DNA of 64,000 bases from Tretioscincus oriximinensis (taxonomy: Eukaryota; Chordata; Lepidosauria; Squamata; Gymnophthalmidae), in the NCBI GenBank assembly GCA_022410635.1, contig JAJVDF010000382.1, forward strand, positions 976,383 through 1,040,382, written 5' to 3'. Positions 57,801 to 62,162 of this stretch are shown piece by piece. The notes under the pieces are model-generated. The model made no database searches and was not told the DNA's origin. It saw only the letters and a program-made list of their open reading frames with translations. Both the position numbers and the translations under genes were made by a program. Each line of letters starts with the position of its first letter. Position 1 is the stretch's first letter.

Positions 57801-60695
57801 CAATCAAGAACACAGCAGTTGTTTCTATTGGCTGTTGTGAGTAAAAAAAAATCTCAGACTGCACTGCAAAGAGATCAATGAACGATGTTACGGAACTAGG
57901 GTGTTGGTCACAGAATATACAAGTTTTATGTGCACAGACACGCAATTGCTACATTACAAGTTATAGCATTGTAGCATTTTTTAAGTCGATGACATCCTGA
58001 CTGCTCTACAAATGAGTTAGAAAAACATCATGCGATAGTAACCTGTATTCAGTGCAAAAGAAATTTCACTACATATAACAAATGTACAGTAGATCGTCAA
58101 AGTAATGCATACCATTTGTTATAATTGTATCACATTCAGGGATGTTTATATAAAAGATATTCCTCAATTTCCAAACTTGTACCTTTATCTGCGAGCAACA
58201 AAATCACTTTAATAATTGTTACTATTGCTTATAAATATAACCATATCTACTTAACCTCCCACTGTGAATAACAAAACAACCTCTAATGATGTTATGTGTC
58301 TTGACTCTCACTCTCAATGCTTTCGCCTCAAAGCTACAAGTTGCATTTAATCAGTTTTATGAACATATTATCGGAATATAAAGCAATTGTCTTTATTTCC
58401 CCATTTTGATATTACTGATGCCTGACTGACGTTGAATCAAGAATTTATAATATTTTGTTTTGTTTTTCAATAGTGCCCTTAAAACTCTTTTGATAAAAGG
58501 TATGGAAATACAATAGTGCAGATGTGTTTGTGTCATTACTCTTACCTCATATTCAAAATCTTCCGTTCTATCTCCATCAACAGGCAGCCTAGAAAGATAT
58601 TCGTTACCTTCATAAAATTCATGCTCCGTTGGATGAAGAGAAGGACAGCTTTGAAGAACCAGGAAAAATAATAATAAAAGGTAAATAGGTGTATTAAAAA
58701 GCTTTCTAATCAGTTTATTTTTATATGTGTGGCTTGTACCAAAAGTTGAGAGAACATGCCAAAAACGTTCATTATCTAGAGAACCCTTTAAAAAGGTTGA
58801 ATTAAAAATGGAAGCAATCTTTTATGATGCTTCAAACATACAACACATAAACAATAAAGTCCTAAACACCAGATAAGTATTTCAGTCAATCTATTTGAGA
58901 CAAAACATTGGTTGCATCTCAAATATATGCCAAATGTGTCTTTTCTGGGCCTTCAAGCAGAGTGGAACTGCTAGAACACTTAGAACATGGGAAGGAAGCC
59001 ATCTTAAGGTCCATGTATGAAGTTGCACTCTTCATGCCCTGATATAGCTGTTAAGACAGCTTAGCTCTAATATGCATCGCAGTACCCGAAGGGCTTATTA
59101 CATACATACAGGGAGGCTTGGTATGGATGCACAATCTTTCTTGAACACAGATTGCCTGCCAGCAGTAGAGGTGGGGAGAGACTTAGCTGGCCACAGCAGG
59201 GACAAATCTACTGTGAAAGTAATGAAGTTTAAATTTTAGTACCCCTAGGCAACAATGTAGCTGTCTGTGAAAAGGCCTCTAACAGTTTGAATTTCAGGCG
59301 CAAAAAATACAAATCTGTCATTGGGTCACAGTGATGTTGTGATTTGTAATGATGGAGATGCTTTCTTCCAGGCACCTTCAGTTTCAGACATAGAGCCATG
59401 AGCAAATATACACATAATTCTCATATTATCAGCAAATCAATTCAATATCTGGGCCAAAATTGCATAGACCCCAGCAGTGTCATAGAGAAATCCTGTATAG
59501 TTTAGGAAAAACTAAATTAAACACAAGCAGCAACAAGGGTAAAATGAACCACTGAAGGTAGTTCTCACTTCCATCCTTCCAGTGACTGAAATTTATTCAG
59601 AAAGATGAAGATGAACCAAAACGTCATTCTACTCTCCCTATCCTTGAGCCACCTCTGCTGGCAGGCTATAGGGGTAAACTCTGGGGCTTGTTTTAAGGTC
59701 ACTTGAGAGACTTTCAAGCATCTAAATAGCATTTCTAACTACATTTAATTTTGGTTCGAAACACATAATAGACCTTCATGCCGAGCACAGTGGAACTCCC
59801 TGGGTTTAGAATAGTCCAGATGCACTCAGAAAGTTCTGTGTGGCCCAGCGGATATATTGGGAGTATACTTCAACATACCACAGTTAAGCACTCCTTGGAG
59901 AAAGCCTTTTATTTTACTCCAAGGATCATTTCTAATTCAAAAATTTAAAACTACGCACAGCCAGATCTAGTTAAGAAGCTAAGCCTTCTATAGTATATGA
60001 GAGTAACATCCTGCTTGCTCCCCACAGTTGCTAATCAGAAGGGTGTTGTCTCTTGTACACCACAGCAGCTGTATTTAGCCTATCTTTGAAAAGCTTTCCC
60101 TACATGAATTCCATCTAATCTGTTTTTAAGGTAGATTAAATATTGATAAAATCTACCCTCCCCAAAAAAGTAGAACTGCAAGCTATAGATACACATTTCC
60201 TAGTTTTCAGCATTTAAAAAAAATGAAACTAAAGGGAATAGAACAGATATATTTAAACACACCTAAAGTCAAAAACTGTATTCAGAAATAGCTGAAAAGA
60301 GACAAGCAATGGTTGTGCAATATAAACAAGCTAATACTTTATAAAATGTTATTGCATTTTTAGAACCCATTTTCAGGATTTGCTAGCTTCTTCAGAAATA
60401 GCTTGACAAACATTTAAATACAAATAAGAATGTTGTCATACCTGTCAGACAGTAGGAAGGGACAGATATCTGGTACTGGAGGTGTGGTTGGTCTCAGCTT
60501 GGACAAGGCCATAATGTGCTCAAACGTAATGTCTGTTTGTGTACTGGCATCCATGAGCCGAACATCTTGTGAACTCCCATACGTTCTTATAAGGGGTGCT
60601 CTCCTGAGAACCTGGACTACAATGGGTTCCTTTGCAGTCCGGAAAGCTTCCACTGCCTCTTCATGTGTGGCTTTGGAGATATCTTTACCGTTGAC
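6133..60695 (-). CDS. PDZRN4: PDZRN4-like gene, 3' seven exons (partial)
   Basis: This is the 3' part of a PDZ/RING-finger gene of the LNX family. Family members are cytoplasmic scaffolds or putative E3 ubiquitin ligases that bind partners through two PDZ domains. Seven minus-strand exons (254, 103, 99, 63, 102, 117 and 1530 nt) join in phase to give 755 residues. Residues 1-33 are the end of PDZ1, 34-119 an acidic linker, 120-207 PDZ2, 208-246 a linker, and 247-755 the C-terminal region. The RING and zinc-finger exons must lie above 64000. The choice of PDZRN4 over PDZRN3 rests on remembered family sequence: the [17 protein letters not shown] block and the [16 protein letters not shown] ending look like PDZRN4. 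Individual exons are listed separately. No frameshift or internal stop is seen. Confidence is high for the family and lower for the paralogue. Confidence 0.88.
8100..8680 (+). pseudogene. Penelope-like retroelement relic, GIY-YIG endonuclease region
   Basis: In one plus-strand frame, 8303-8440 reads [20 protein letters not shown], then a Cys-rich stretch with CNILCQQC, then SILYFGKTG before a stop. Further on come [10 protein letters not shown] and [11 protein letters not shown]. This matches the Cys-containing linker and GIY-YIG nuclease core of Penelope-like elements (family form ..C..CP..YVGQTG..LR.RI..H.......V..HF...GH), with Y.G changed to YFG. In-frame stops after KTG and after GHSIISE, plus several Ns, make it a dead copy. 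The reverse transcriptase part was not found. Recognition is from family knowledge; boundaries are approximate. Confidence 0.72.
9176..9815 (-). repeat. CR1/L2-clade LINE 3' region, long copy
   Basis: Read on the minus strand it contains tctgtggtgagaccacattt, ggaatactgtgcacagttct, caaaaaggttattgtgg, tttcacccagagggtcat, ggaatttacttcctgaagag, tgggccactgtgtgaggcc and a terminal cttatgttc. This is the longest copy of the family in the window (about 640 bp). It covers the last part of ORF2 and the 3' end. Several Ns and stops are present, and no intact frame. Confidence 0.8.
9880..10110 (+). repeat. possible retroelement fragment
   Basis: The block cagactaacacgactactac resembles a sequence found in the terminal parts of widespread amniote retroelements, possibly Penelope-like. 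A short open stretch follows to about 10110 with no recognised domain. The assignment is tentative. Confidence 0.3.
11318..11745 (-). repeat. tRNA-derived SINE, second family, with purine tail and nested insert
   Basis: On the minus strand the head reads ctctgctgtagtggttagag, then ..gtttgattcttcag.., a decayed tRNA-like A/B-box promoter. The body is gtcagctggatgagcttgg.. and the 3' end gtaagctgctttgattccc..gagaaaagcgggg. A GA/TTC-rich tail lies at 11318-11405. The element is split by the 102-bp insert at 11492-11593. Confidence 0.7.
11492..11593 (-). mobile_element. 102-bp nested insert with hammerhead-like core, 8-bp flanking duplication
   Basis: It is flanked by tgaagtag at 11484-11491 and again at 11594-11601, and it interrupts a SINE, so it is an insertion. 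The minus strand contains CTGAAGA, a stem gtagac-at-gtcta(n), GAAA, then gcttatgc, and later ttagtctctaagtgctactg. Similar sequence is known from many reptile genomes. The core motifs resemble a type I hammerhead ribozyme (see findings). The family was not established; a Penelope-like terminal repeat is possible. Confidence 0.6.
14076..14192 (-). CDS. PDZRN4: PDZRN4 exon: acidic helical segment after PDZ2
   Basis: This 117-nt exon (39 codons, phase 0) has acceptor cttttacag and donor gtaggc. It encodes [20 protein letters not shown] followed by [19 protein letters not shown]. The EGW.DDERN..lEELNlEML..H block is a shared LNX3/LNX4 signature placed directly after PDZ2. It is predicted to be acidic and helical. 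It connects in phase to the PKKHEEEDG start of the last exon. Confidence 0.93.
14352..14364 (+). repeat. poly-G run
   Basis: Thirteen consecutive G residues. It may be prone to sequencing or length error and could take part in G-quadruplex formation. Confidence 0.8.
15640..15775 (+). repeat. polypyrimidine tract
   Basis: About 135 bp almost entirely C and T (ctccacctcctcttctcgct, ccctctccctccccttcctt). It produces spurious Ser/Pro/Leu-rich and Glu/Arg-rich open frames on the two strands. Confidence 0.8.
16095..16392 (-). repeat. tRNA-derived SINE copy
   Basis: The minus strand shows a decayed B box (agttccggtttgaaggccct), then cgtggagaggtgtgaacacc, ccaactcagctacttggaag, and the 3' end ttgtaagccactctgtgtac with a GGA/TTC-like tail. 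The 5' end is truncated. It belongs to the family best seen at 32429-32735. Confidence 0.75.
17690..18005 (+). repeat. interspersed repeat fragment, unclassified
   Basis: It starts with TTTA/ATTC-rich sequence, then ttataccccaccttatatcc and gagactgttccctagtctgg, ggcaaccactgagaaggccc and cctgaagatcttaaagc. This wording is common to interspersed reptile repeats. A related start (tttacatttatattctgcca) occurs at 61602. The class was not determined. Confidence 0.55.
18569..18670 (-). CDS. PDZRN4: PDZRN4 exon: end of PDZ2
   Basis: This 102-nt exon (34 codons, phase 0) has acceptor gttttctag. Its donor gttagg is weaker than those of the other exons. It reads [20 protein letters not shown] and then [14 protein letters not shown], which are the alpha-B helix and last strand of PDZ2. 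The residue at the start of alpha-B is Arg (NREEAV), where PDZ1 has His (THEEAV), so PDZ2 probably has a different ligand preference. An ambiguous base at 18635 falls in a GCN codon and leaves Ala unchanged. Confidence 0.94.
19349..19838. mobile_element. candidate non-autonomous DNA transposon
   Basis: It begins ggtcctttctacacttacct and ends ..catgtagaaagggcctgtt, giving inverted ends of about 13 bp (GGYCCTTTCTACA). A single related end, gggcctttccacacttgctg, occurs at 44371. There is no coding capacity. Length is about 490 bp. Confidence 0.5.
21485..21545 (-). repeat. CR1/L2-clade LINE 3' scrap
   Basis: It contains agagcccatctagtccagca, then tacctgggcagtctgaa, the reverse complement of the LINE 3' end seen at 1800-2032. 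Confidence 0.65.
22260..22740. other. GC-rich patch, non-coding
   Basis: A GC-rich island within the intron. Long overlapping frames are open on the minus strand (22126-22682) and shorter ones on the plus strand. Their products are low-complexity Pro/Ser/Leu with no domain. CpG dinucleotides are sparse, so it does not look like a promoter island. It is probably repeat-derived. Confidence 0.45.
22947..22994 (+). repeat. 24-bp tandem duplication
   Basis: Two copies of ttgactatatattctcaatg plus four bases (tgtaca versus tgtatt at the ends) lie head to tail just upstream of the 63-nt exon's donor. Confidence 0.85.
23028..23090 (-). CDS. PDZRN4: PDZRN4 exon: middle of PDZ2
   Basis: This 63-nt micro-exon (21 codons, phase 0 on both sides) lies between acceptor acatccaag and the strong donor gtgagt. 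It encodes [20 protein letters not shown] plus Gln, the PDZ segment that in most family members reads P.S.A..dG.l..GD.Il. The neighbouring exons supply the strands before and after it. Skipping it would delete the core of PDZ2 without changing frame, so a cassette use is possible, but nothing in the sequence shows one. Confidence 0.94.
23294..24026 (+). mobile_element. TA-flanked octamer-palindrome repeat, copy A
   Basis: TA dinucleotides lie immediately outside both ends. The ends read gattgaccag and, inverted, ctggtcaggc. Near the left end is a perfect 26-bp palindrome (23345-23370). The right part carries at least two tandem units with cttcaggagctggtaccagt and ccagagcctcctag. It has no ORF. 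Related copies lie at 30628-31080 and 38822-39171. Confidence 0.65.
23345..23370. repeat. perfect 26-bp palindrome with two octamer motifs
   Basis: It reads atttgcatattcatgaatat then gcaaat, a perfect inverted repeat. Each arm holds the octamer ATTTGCAT / ATGCAAAT, known as a POU-factor site. The identical 26 bp occur at 39095-39120. Confidence 0.95.
24818..24877 (+). repeat. (ATT)n microsatellite
   Basis: About 20 uninterrupted tat/tta trinucleotides. Confidence 0.95.
25876..26005 (+). repeat. SINE 3' fragment
   Basis: It contains caccacag..agatgtaagcc..ggtgaaaatta, then cttgtaagccactctgaacc, gagaagggtggggcataaa and a ttcttcttg tail. It is the 3' half of the SINE family at 32429. Confidence 0.65.
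27897..27995 (-). CDS. PDZRN4: PDZRN4 exon: start of PDZ2
   Basis: This 99-nt exon (33 codons, phase 0 at both ends) has acceptor tttttgcag and donor gtaaga. It encodes [20 protein letters not shown] followed by [19 protein letters not shown] is the carboxylate-binding loop plus beta-B strand of a PDZ domain, and GIYISE is the next strand. The acidic TDDEEDTG loop between them is typical of the LNX3/LNX4 second PDZ. The domain continues in the next two exons. Confidence 0.94.
28092..28225 (-). repeat. CR1/L2-clade LINE 3' scrap
   Basis: It contains aggcccatctagtccagcat, acacagtggcctaccaattg and gacagtatgaaacagaaggc, the reverse complement of the LINE 3' end. Confidence 0.75.
30289..30368. 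mobile_element. Tc1/mariner-type hairpin MITE, copy 1
   Basis: The arms are ctgctcaaaacaattaaggg..cactttaacata and their inverse, 34 bp each with one mismatch, around the loop acagtg. A TATA/ATA context flanks the ends. Ends reading tatactgctcaaaa..aagggaacact are known from Tc1/mariner elements widespread in vertebrates. The element is almost all terminal repeat and has no coding part. Confidence 0.75.
30628..31080 (-). mobile_element. TA-flanked octamer-palindrome repeat, copy B (truncated)
   Basis: It begins after TA with ggctgaccagatgacccc. It carries three internal tandem units of about 135 bp, each with gggctct, then gccagctcctg or a variant, then a ..cagtaaaaaa.. run. It ends without the distal terminus or the palindrome. 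Confidence 0.6.
31692..31826 (+). repeat. 45-bp minisatellite, three copies
   Basis: The unit starts actacagtcgcatatactac and includes actatagattatatacacca. Three copies lie head to tail and differ at one or two sites. Because 45 is divisible by 3, it yields a fake 15-residue protein repeat on the minus strand. Confidence 0.92.
31918..32012 (+). repeat. short degenerate tandem repeat with TGACATCACTTCC motif
   Basis: The motif tgacatcacttcc or a variant recurs at about 27-29-bp spacing (ggcatcacttccgggggctg, tgacatcacttccagggcgg, tcacttccccagggtggg, tgacatcac). Similar motifs occur at 23440-23495. Confidence 0.7.
32020..32125 (+). repeat. polypyrimidine (TTCC)-rich tract
   Basis: About 105 bp, mainly ttcc/cttt, following the TGACATCA repeat. 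Confidence 0.8.
32429..32735 (+). repeat. tRNA-derived SINE, best-preserved copy
   Basis: The head has an A-box-like ggatagctcagtcgcttagg and a B-box-like ggtttcgaagccc, as in a tRNA gene. The body follows (ccttccactagcctgtagct, cagctattcgaaagcatgaa, ttgcaactgactgcaagtag). The 3' end is cttgtaagccgctttgagtc..gagaaaagcggggtataag with a TTC tail. Other copies are at 39259, 43577 and 47460 (plus) and 56817 and 16095 (minus). The tRNA-like head does not form a convincing functional tRNA. Confidence 0.88.
32845..33060 (+). repeat. CR1/L2-clade LINE fragment
   Basis: It contains tctgtggtgaggccacatta, attgtgtacaattctggtca, ctggagcatctcccttatga and gggcctctttagcctcg. This is the part of the family 5' of that seen at 1800-2032. 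Confidence 0.8.
33090..33590 (+). repeat. duplicated purine-rich block
   Basis: Two blocks about 330 bp apart share the order ctagaactcaa..cagattaaatgg..aagcaagga, followed by GGAA/GAGA-rich sequence (33195-33345 and 33480-33590). This is an imperfect tandem duplication with diverged purine tracts. Confidence 0.65.
33590..33815. other. GC-rich patch, possible DNA-transposon end
   Basis: The right part reads gggcagcctaaaaatctggc..cctgc, whose reverse complement (cagggccagatttttaggct) resembles hAT-type ends. No matching left end was found. Confidence 0.35.
34817..34885. mobile_element. short palindromic MITE-like element, AATGCATTTTAGG family
   Basis: The outer 15 bp gtaatgcattttagg are exactly inverted at the other end (cctaaaatgcattac), and the match continues imperfectly for about 24 bp. 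Relatives are at 46188-46275 and 52729-52800. Confidence 0.6.
36150..36830. other. GC-rich block with adjoining purine tract, non-coding
   Basis: Positions 36150-36500 are C-rich, with many CCTGCC/CCACC words. Positions 36550-36830 are GGA/GAGG-rich. Open frames on both strands are low-complexity shadows. CpG is scarce. The origin is unknown. Confidence 0.5.
36845..36925 (+). repeat. CA-repeat pair
   Basis: Two (CA)n clusters are separated by similar tcctgccc-containing spacers, as a small duplicated unit. Confidence 0.75.
36963..37109. repeat. inverted repeat, arms about 45 bp
   Basis: The left arm is aatgcttcctgtgggctgga..gattggcta. The right arm is tagccaatctgtgcccactg..cacaggaaacattttt, its reverse complement with a few mismatches. 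The spacer is about 55 bp. It directly adjoins the 37124-37436 purine tract. Confidence 0.75.
37124..37436 (+). repeat. long GAA/GGA purine tract
   Basis: About 310 bp almost free of pyrimidines on the plus strand (gaagaagaggaagaagaaga type). It generates poly-Glu/Lys and poly-Phe/Leu phantom frames. Confidence 0.92.
38120..38187 (+). repeat. 32-bp imperfect tandem duplication
   Basis: Two copies of ccagaattctcctagaaata followed by ttccaggatat. The second has a short insertion. Confidence 0.85.
38822..39171 (-). mobile_element. TA-flanked octamer-palindrome repeat, copy C
   Basis: It lies between TA (38820-38821) and TA (39172-39173). The ends are ggctgaccag and ctggtcaatc. It carries one internal unit (gggctctggcaactgggcca) and the same perfect 26-bp palindrome as copy A at 39095-39120. 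Its sequence is the reverse complement of copy A around the palindrome. Confidence 0.7.
39095..39120. repeat. perfect 26-bp palindrome with two octamer motifs, second copy
   Basis: Identical to 23345-23370. It again sits about 50 bp inside the terminus of the element. Confidence 0.95.
39259..39534 (+). repeat. tRNA-derived SINE copy
   Basis: The head is ggcacaaatggctcagtcgc, the B box ggggttttgaagccc and the body ccttccactagcctgtagct. The 3' end is cttgtaagctgctttgagtc..gagaaaagcag. The TTC tail is lost. Confidence 0.87.
41325..41580 (-). repeat. CR1/L2-clade LINE 3' copy, decayed
   Basis: It contains aattcatctagtccatcatc, tttcatacagtgatccacta and tggtagtaaattctatag, diverged reverse complements of the LINE 3' end. 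Confidence 0.65.
41618..41706. mobile_element. Tc1/mariner-type hairpin MITE, copy 2
   Basis: The outer arms tatatactgctcaaaacaat..taagggaacactt and their inverse match almost perfectly. The centre differs from copy 1 at 30289. TA repeats flank the ends. Confidence 0.78.
43577..43953 (+). repeat. tRNA-derived SINE with expanded (TTC)n tail
   Basis: The head is ggcgcgaatggctcagtcgc, with the standard body and 3' end. The tail has grown into about 90 bp of TTC repeats (43862-43953). The tail accounts for the poly-Ser, poly-Arg and poly-Glu phantom frames in this interval. Confidence 0.88.
44882..46138 (-). pseudogene. 5'-truncated LINE-1, ORF2 C-terminal region
   Basis: The minus strand encodes, in broken frames, [11 protein letters not shown], later [10 protein letters not shown], and then [20 protein letters not shown] followed by [11 protein letters not shown] and a DWTFEKWVM segment. 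The C-W-x-C ... M-C-W-x-C-x4-KFW pattern is the C-terminal Cys motif of L1 ORF2. An A-rich tail on the minus strand lies at 44881-44890. A 12-bp near-repeat (tttagcaacatt at 44870-44881, tttagcagcatt at 46139-46150) may be the target duplication. Frames are interrupted, so it is inactive. Confidence 0.75.
46188..46275. mobile_element. short palindromic MITE-like element, second copy
   Basis: The left arm is gacattttaggaagctttac and the right arm gtaagcttcttaaaatgcat, inverted copies with few mismatches. Internally acaacacatctaatgtgttg forms a second small hairpin. Confidence 0.6.
47460..47759 (+). repeat. tRNA-derived SINE copy, diverged
   Basis: It has ggcgtgaatggcacagtatt, ctactgacctcagctacagc, ccaactcagctattcagaag and ccttgtaagccactctgagt, with a ctgctgctgttgctgc tail in place of TTC. 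Confidence 0.82.
49299..49782. mobile_element. candidate non-autonomous DNA transposon with AGGCTGCA ends
   Basis: It begins aggctgcaaacgcattgccc and ends in the inverse of aggctgcattcccattagaa, so about 16 bp of imperfect terminal inverted repeat. It is about 480 bp, GC-richer than its surroundings, with no intact ORF. A single similar end (aggctgcatttgcacta) lies at 12489. Confidence 0.6.
50485..51345 (+). mobile_element. L2-like LINE 3' end, well preserved
   Basis: A frame from 50525 encodes [20 protein letters not shown], then [42 protein letters not shown] and [20 protein letters not shown] followed by [17 protein letters not shown]. This is the conserved end of the reverse transcriptase ORF of L2/CR1-clade LINEs. 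The frame breaks near 51070, but the next part (ttatggaatagcctccctct, acctcttcacccgggca) continues the family. The 3' UTR ends gtaagccgccctgcgacctt..agggcgggataaaag with an ATAAATAAA tail. It is GC-rich and little decayed, so probably young. Confidence 0.85.
52017..52053 (+). repeat. (TC)n/(CA) microsatellite
   Basis: ctctccctctctctccctctctct-type run ending in acacac. Confidence 0.88.
52729..52800. mobile_element. MITE-like element, third copy (partial)
   Basis: It shares taatgcatttaggaag and acattatctgtatgggaa with the reverse complement of the copy at 46188-46275. Only one end is clear. Confidence 0.45.
54107..54216 (+). repeat. imperfect direct duplication
   Basis: The block acagatctgtctatcttgtg..catattta recurs about 75 bp later as acagatttgtctatcttgta..catattta. 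Confidence 0.7.
55192..55530 (+). repeat. CR1/L2-clade LINE 3' copy
   Basis: It runs from gacaaaggaaaatatttttt and cacccagagggtcgtaggcc through ttgcctccgggatggagcaa and cggactgcccaggtgcatct to gatgggctgtggcctgatcc. It stops before the TTCTTATG tail. It is very close to the 1800-2032 copy where they overlap. Confidence 0.82.
56470..56525 (+). repeat. direct duplication of gtttgtttagtttYcaaatgtc
   Basis: Two copies lie about 34 bp apart, with one C/T difference. Confidence 0.8.
56817..57097 (-). repeat. tRNA-derived SINE copy, 5' truncated
   Basis: On the minus strand it runs from the decayed B box (ggttttgaagccctgtgtgg) through the body to gtaagc..ctttgagtccctttg..gagaaaaagtggggtataag with a TTC tail. 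The A-box region is missing. Confidence 0.87.
58546..58648 (-). CDS. PDZRN4: PDZRN4 exon: acidic inter-PDZ linker
   Basis: This 103-nt exon has acceptor ttcaaag and donor gtaaga. The first base completes a Ser codon from the previous exon, and the rest reads [20 protein letters not shown] and ends EDFEYE in phase 0. It is rich in Asp, Glu and Tyr, as expected for the variable linker between PDZ1 and PDZ2. It has no domain of its own. It is too short and too split to be found by ORF length; the phase match on both sides is the main evidence. The next exon lies 30.6 kb downstream in the direction of transcription. Confidence 0.88.
58649..60441 (-). other. intron after the PDZ1-end exon
   Basis: A 1.8-kb intron with donor gtatga and acceptor ttcttcaaag. 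It is AT-rich, with no recognised repeat, RNA gene or extra exon. Confidence 0.75.
60442..60695 (-). CDS. PDZRN4: PDZRN4 exon: end of PDZ1 plus linker
   Basis: This 254-nt exon starts in phase 0 after acceptor ttttag and ends with two bases of a codon before donor gtatga. It opens with [18 protein letters not shown], the late beta strands and alpha-B helix of a PDZ domain, followed by the closing strand [10 protein letters not shown]. The His that begins alpha-B (THEEAV) is the residue expected in class I PDZ domains, which bind ...S/T-x-V ends. The linker after it contains [16 protein letters not shown]. Its STQTD core resembles dynein light chain (LC8) TQT motifs; that role is inference. 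The split codon (AG+C, Ser) is completed by the exon at 58648. Confidence 0.93.
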
Positions 60696-61589
60696 CTAAA
60701 ACAAACAAAATATCATTTGCATTAAATGATGATGCAGCAGCTGTAATCTATTACTGTCAGTAATATGGGAAGGACGGAATCTTAAAATATGGGGTGCATC
60801 TAAATGGGCTTTTAAAAAAATTAAGCATCTTGGAAACAGGTCAACATTTTTCCCTGTGACTCAGCAGCACAATTAAGGAAGCCTACAGGCATGTCCTATG
60901 TAACTATTCTTGGGCAATGATCAAAGAGGTCAATAGAACCATTAGTAACCTACAGCTAAAACAATAGGTGTTGTTGTGCCACAGTGGATTGTGCTGTGTA
61001 CCACATGCATGACCACAAGCCATACTTTATGTCCACAAATACAAATGATTTCAATGTTGTGGAAATCCTTTGATAAAGAGAGATAAATTAGCACATACGT
61101 TTTTTAAAAAACTGCAGAAATATACAGAAAGAGTGGAAAATCCTGCAATTTCATCTGTGACTAGGAGATGGGTCCATGGCTGAACATATAGCCACAGTCA
61201 TAGGTAAGAGCGATTTTTGTACAAGAGAGGAATAAATTCCAGTCTCATTGTTAAGAAGTTGCAAGGGCAGGGGGCAGCCTTGACTTTGATGCTGGAACTG
61301 AAGCAAACATCATTTCTTTTCTTCTGACTAGCTCATTAGATCTGACAATGGTACATGAATACCTTGCCACTGGTTTCCAACCCAGGATCTTTATTGGGTC
61401 CTGTTAATGTTAACTCAACCTCCCTTTGAGCACATCAAGATGGACCCCTTTTGCATATCTTGCTTTAAAAAGTTATGAAGGGCTTCTGATCCCTAGTTTG
61501 TTTTCTTTCTGCTATGAATTCAACATTTCCCAAGAGCAACACAGTGTAGACCATGTGCCCATAGCATCATGACTGAAGCACTGCATTTG

Positions 61590-61770
61590 TTGGTTTGTTT
61601 NTTTACATTTATATTCTGCCATATTCCCAAAGGCCTCAGAGAAGATCACAATAAACAAGAAAAAAGAAAACAAATTCAAAAATTCAAAAGTTTAAAAATA
61701 CAGCAGTGCTTTGAAGAAGGGGGGAATATTTGGCTCAGCCAAAGGTGAAGATAAGCAGCTGCACCTTAGA
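61590..61770 (+). repeat. interspersed repeat fragment, same family as 17690-18005
   Basis: It has tttacatttatattctgcca, cctcagagaagatcacaata and aatacagcagtgctttgaag. It is decayed. Confidence 0.4.
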
Positions 61771-62048
61771 TTTTTATTTGGATGCAGTCATAGTTTTAGA
61801 ATGTATCAGGTGAATCTGAAAGTGTTTTTTCCTACTATCTGAAAGAATCATAAATATAAATAAACATAAGCATTGCACTGGGGATTGTACTGCACAGGAA
61901 TTTGTTAACAGTGGTTTATAAAGAATAAAATAGTGGGTTTAAATATTTTATTATAAAAAAAATCCAACTTTGGTATGCAAATGAATATAATAAATAAATA
62001 GGCCATTAAATAATTTGTTGCTATAAAGTTGTATTCATTTCTCAGTAT

Positions 62049-62107
62049 AATAATGATGATAATGATGATGATGATGATGATTCTTATTCTTATTCTTATT
62101 CTTATTC

Positions 62108-62160
<53 letters not shown>

Positions 62161-62162
62161 TA
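62049..62162 (+). repeat. composite microsatellite (GAT)n-(TTCTTA)n-(TTA)n
   Basis: Three successive simple repeats: gatgatgatgat, then ttcttattcttattcttatt, then about 20 units of tta. Translation gives spurious poly-Asn and poly-His. Confidence 0.95.

Larger units (their letters stand above)
27996..58545 (-). other. 30.6-kb intron between PDZ1 and PDZ2 exons
   Basis: This is the largest intron in the window, and the main reservoir of its mobile elements. It contains LINE, L1, SINE and MITE copies and several purine or pyrimidine tracts, listed separately. Long stretches such as 28230-30280, 34100-36000, 39700-41300, 53200-55190 and 57100-58500 are AT-rich, with no recognisable gene, RNA or repeat beyond short duplications. 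Confidence 0.7.

Noticed and set aside
51384..60762. Shared word tctattactgtcagta at about 51386 and 60747
   Set aside because: A single 16-bp match with no extended similarity; too short to call a repeat.
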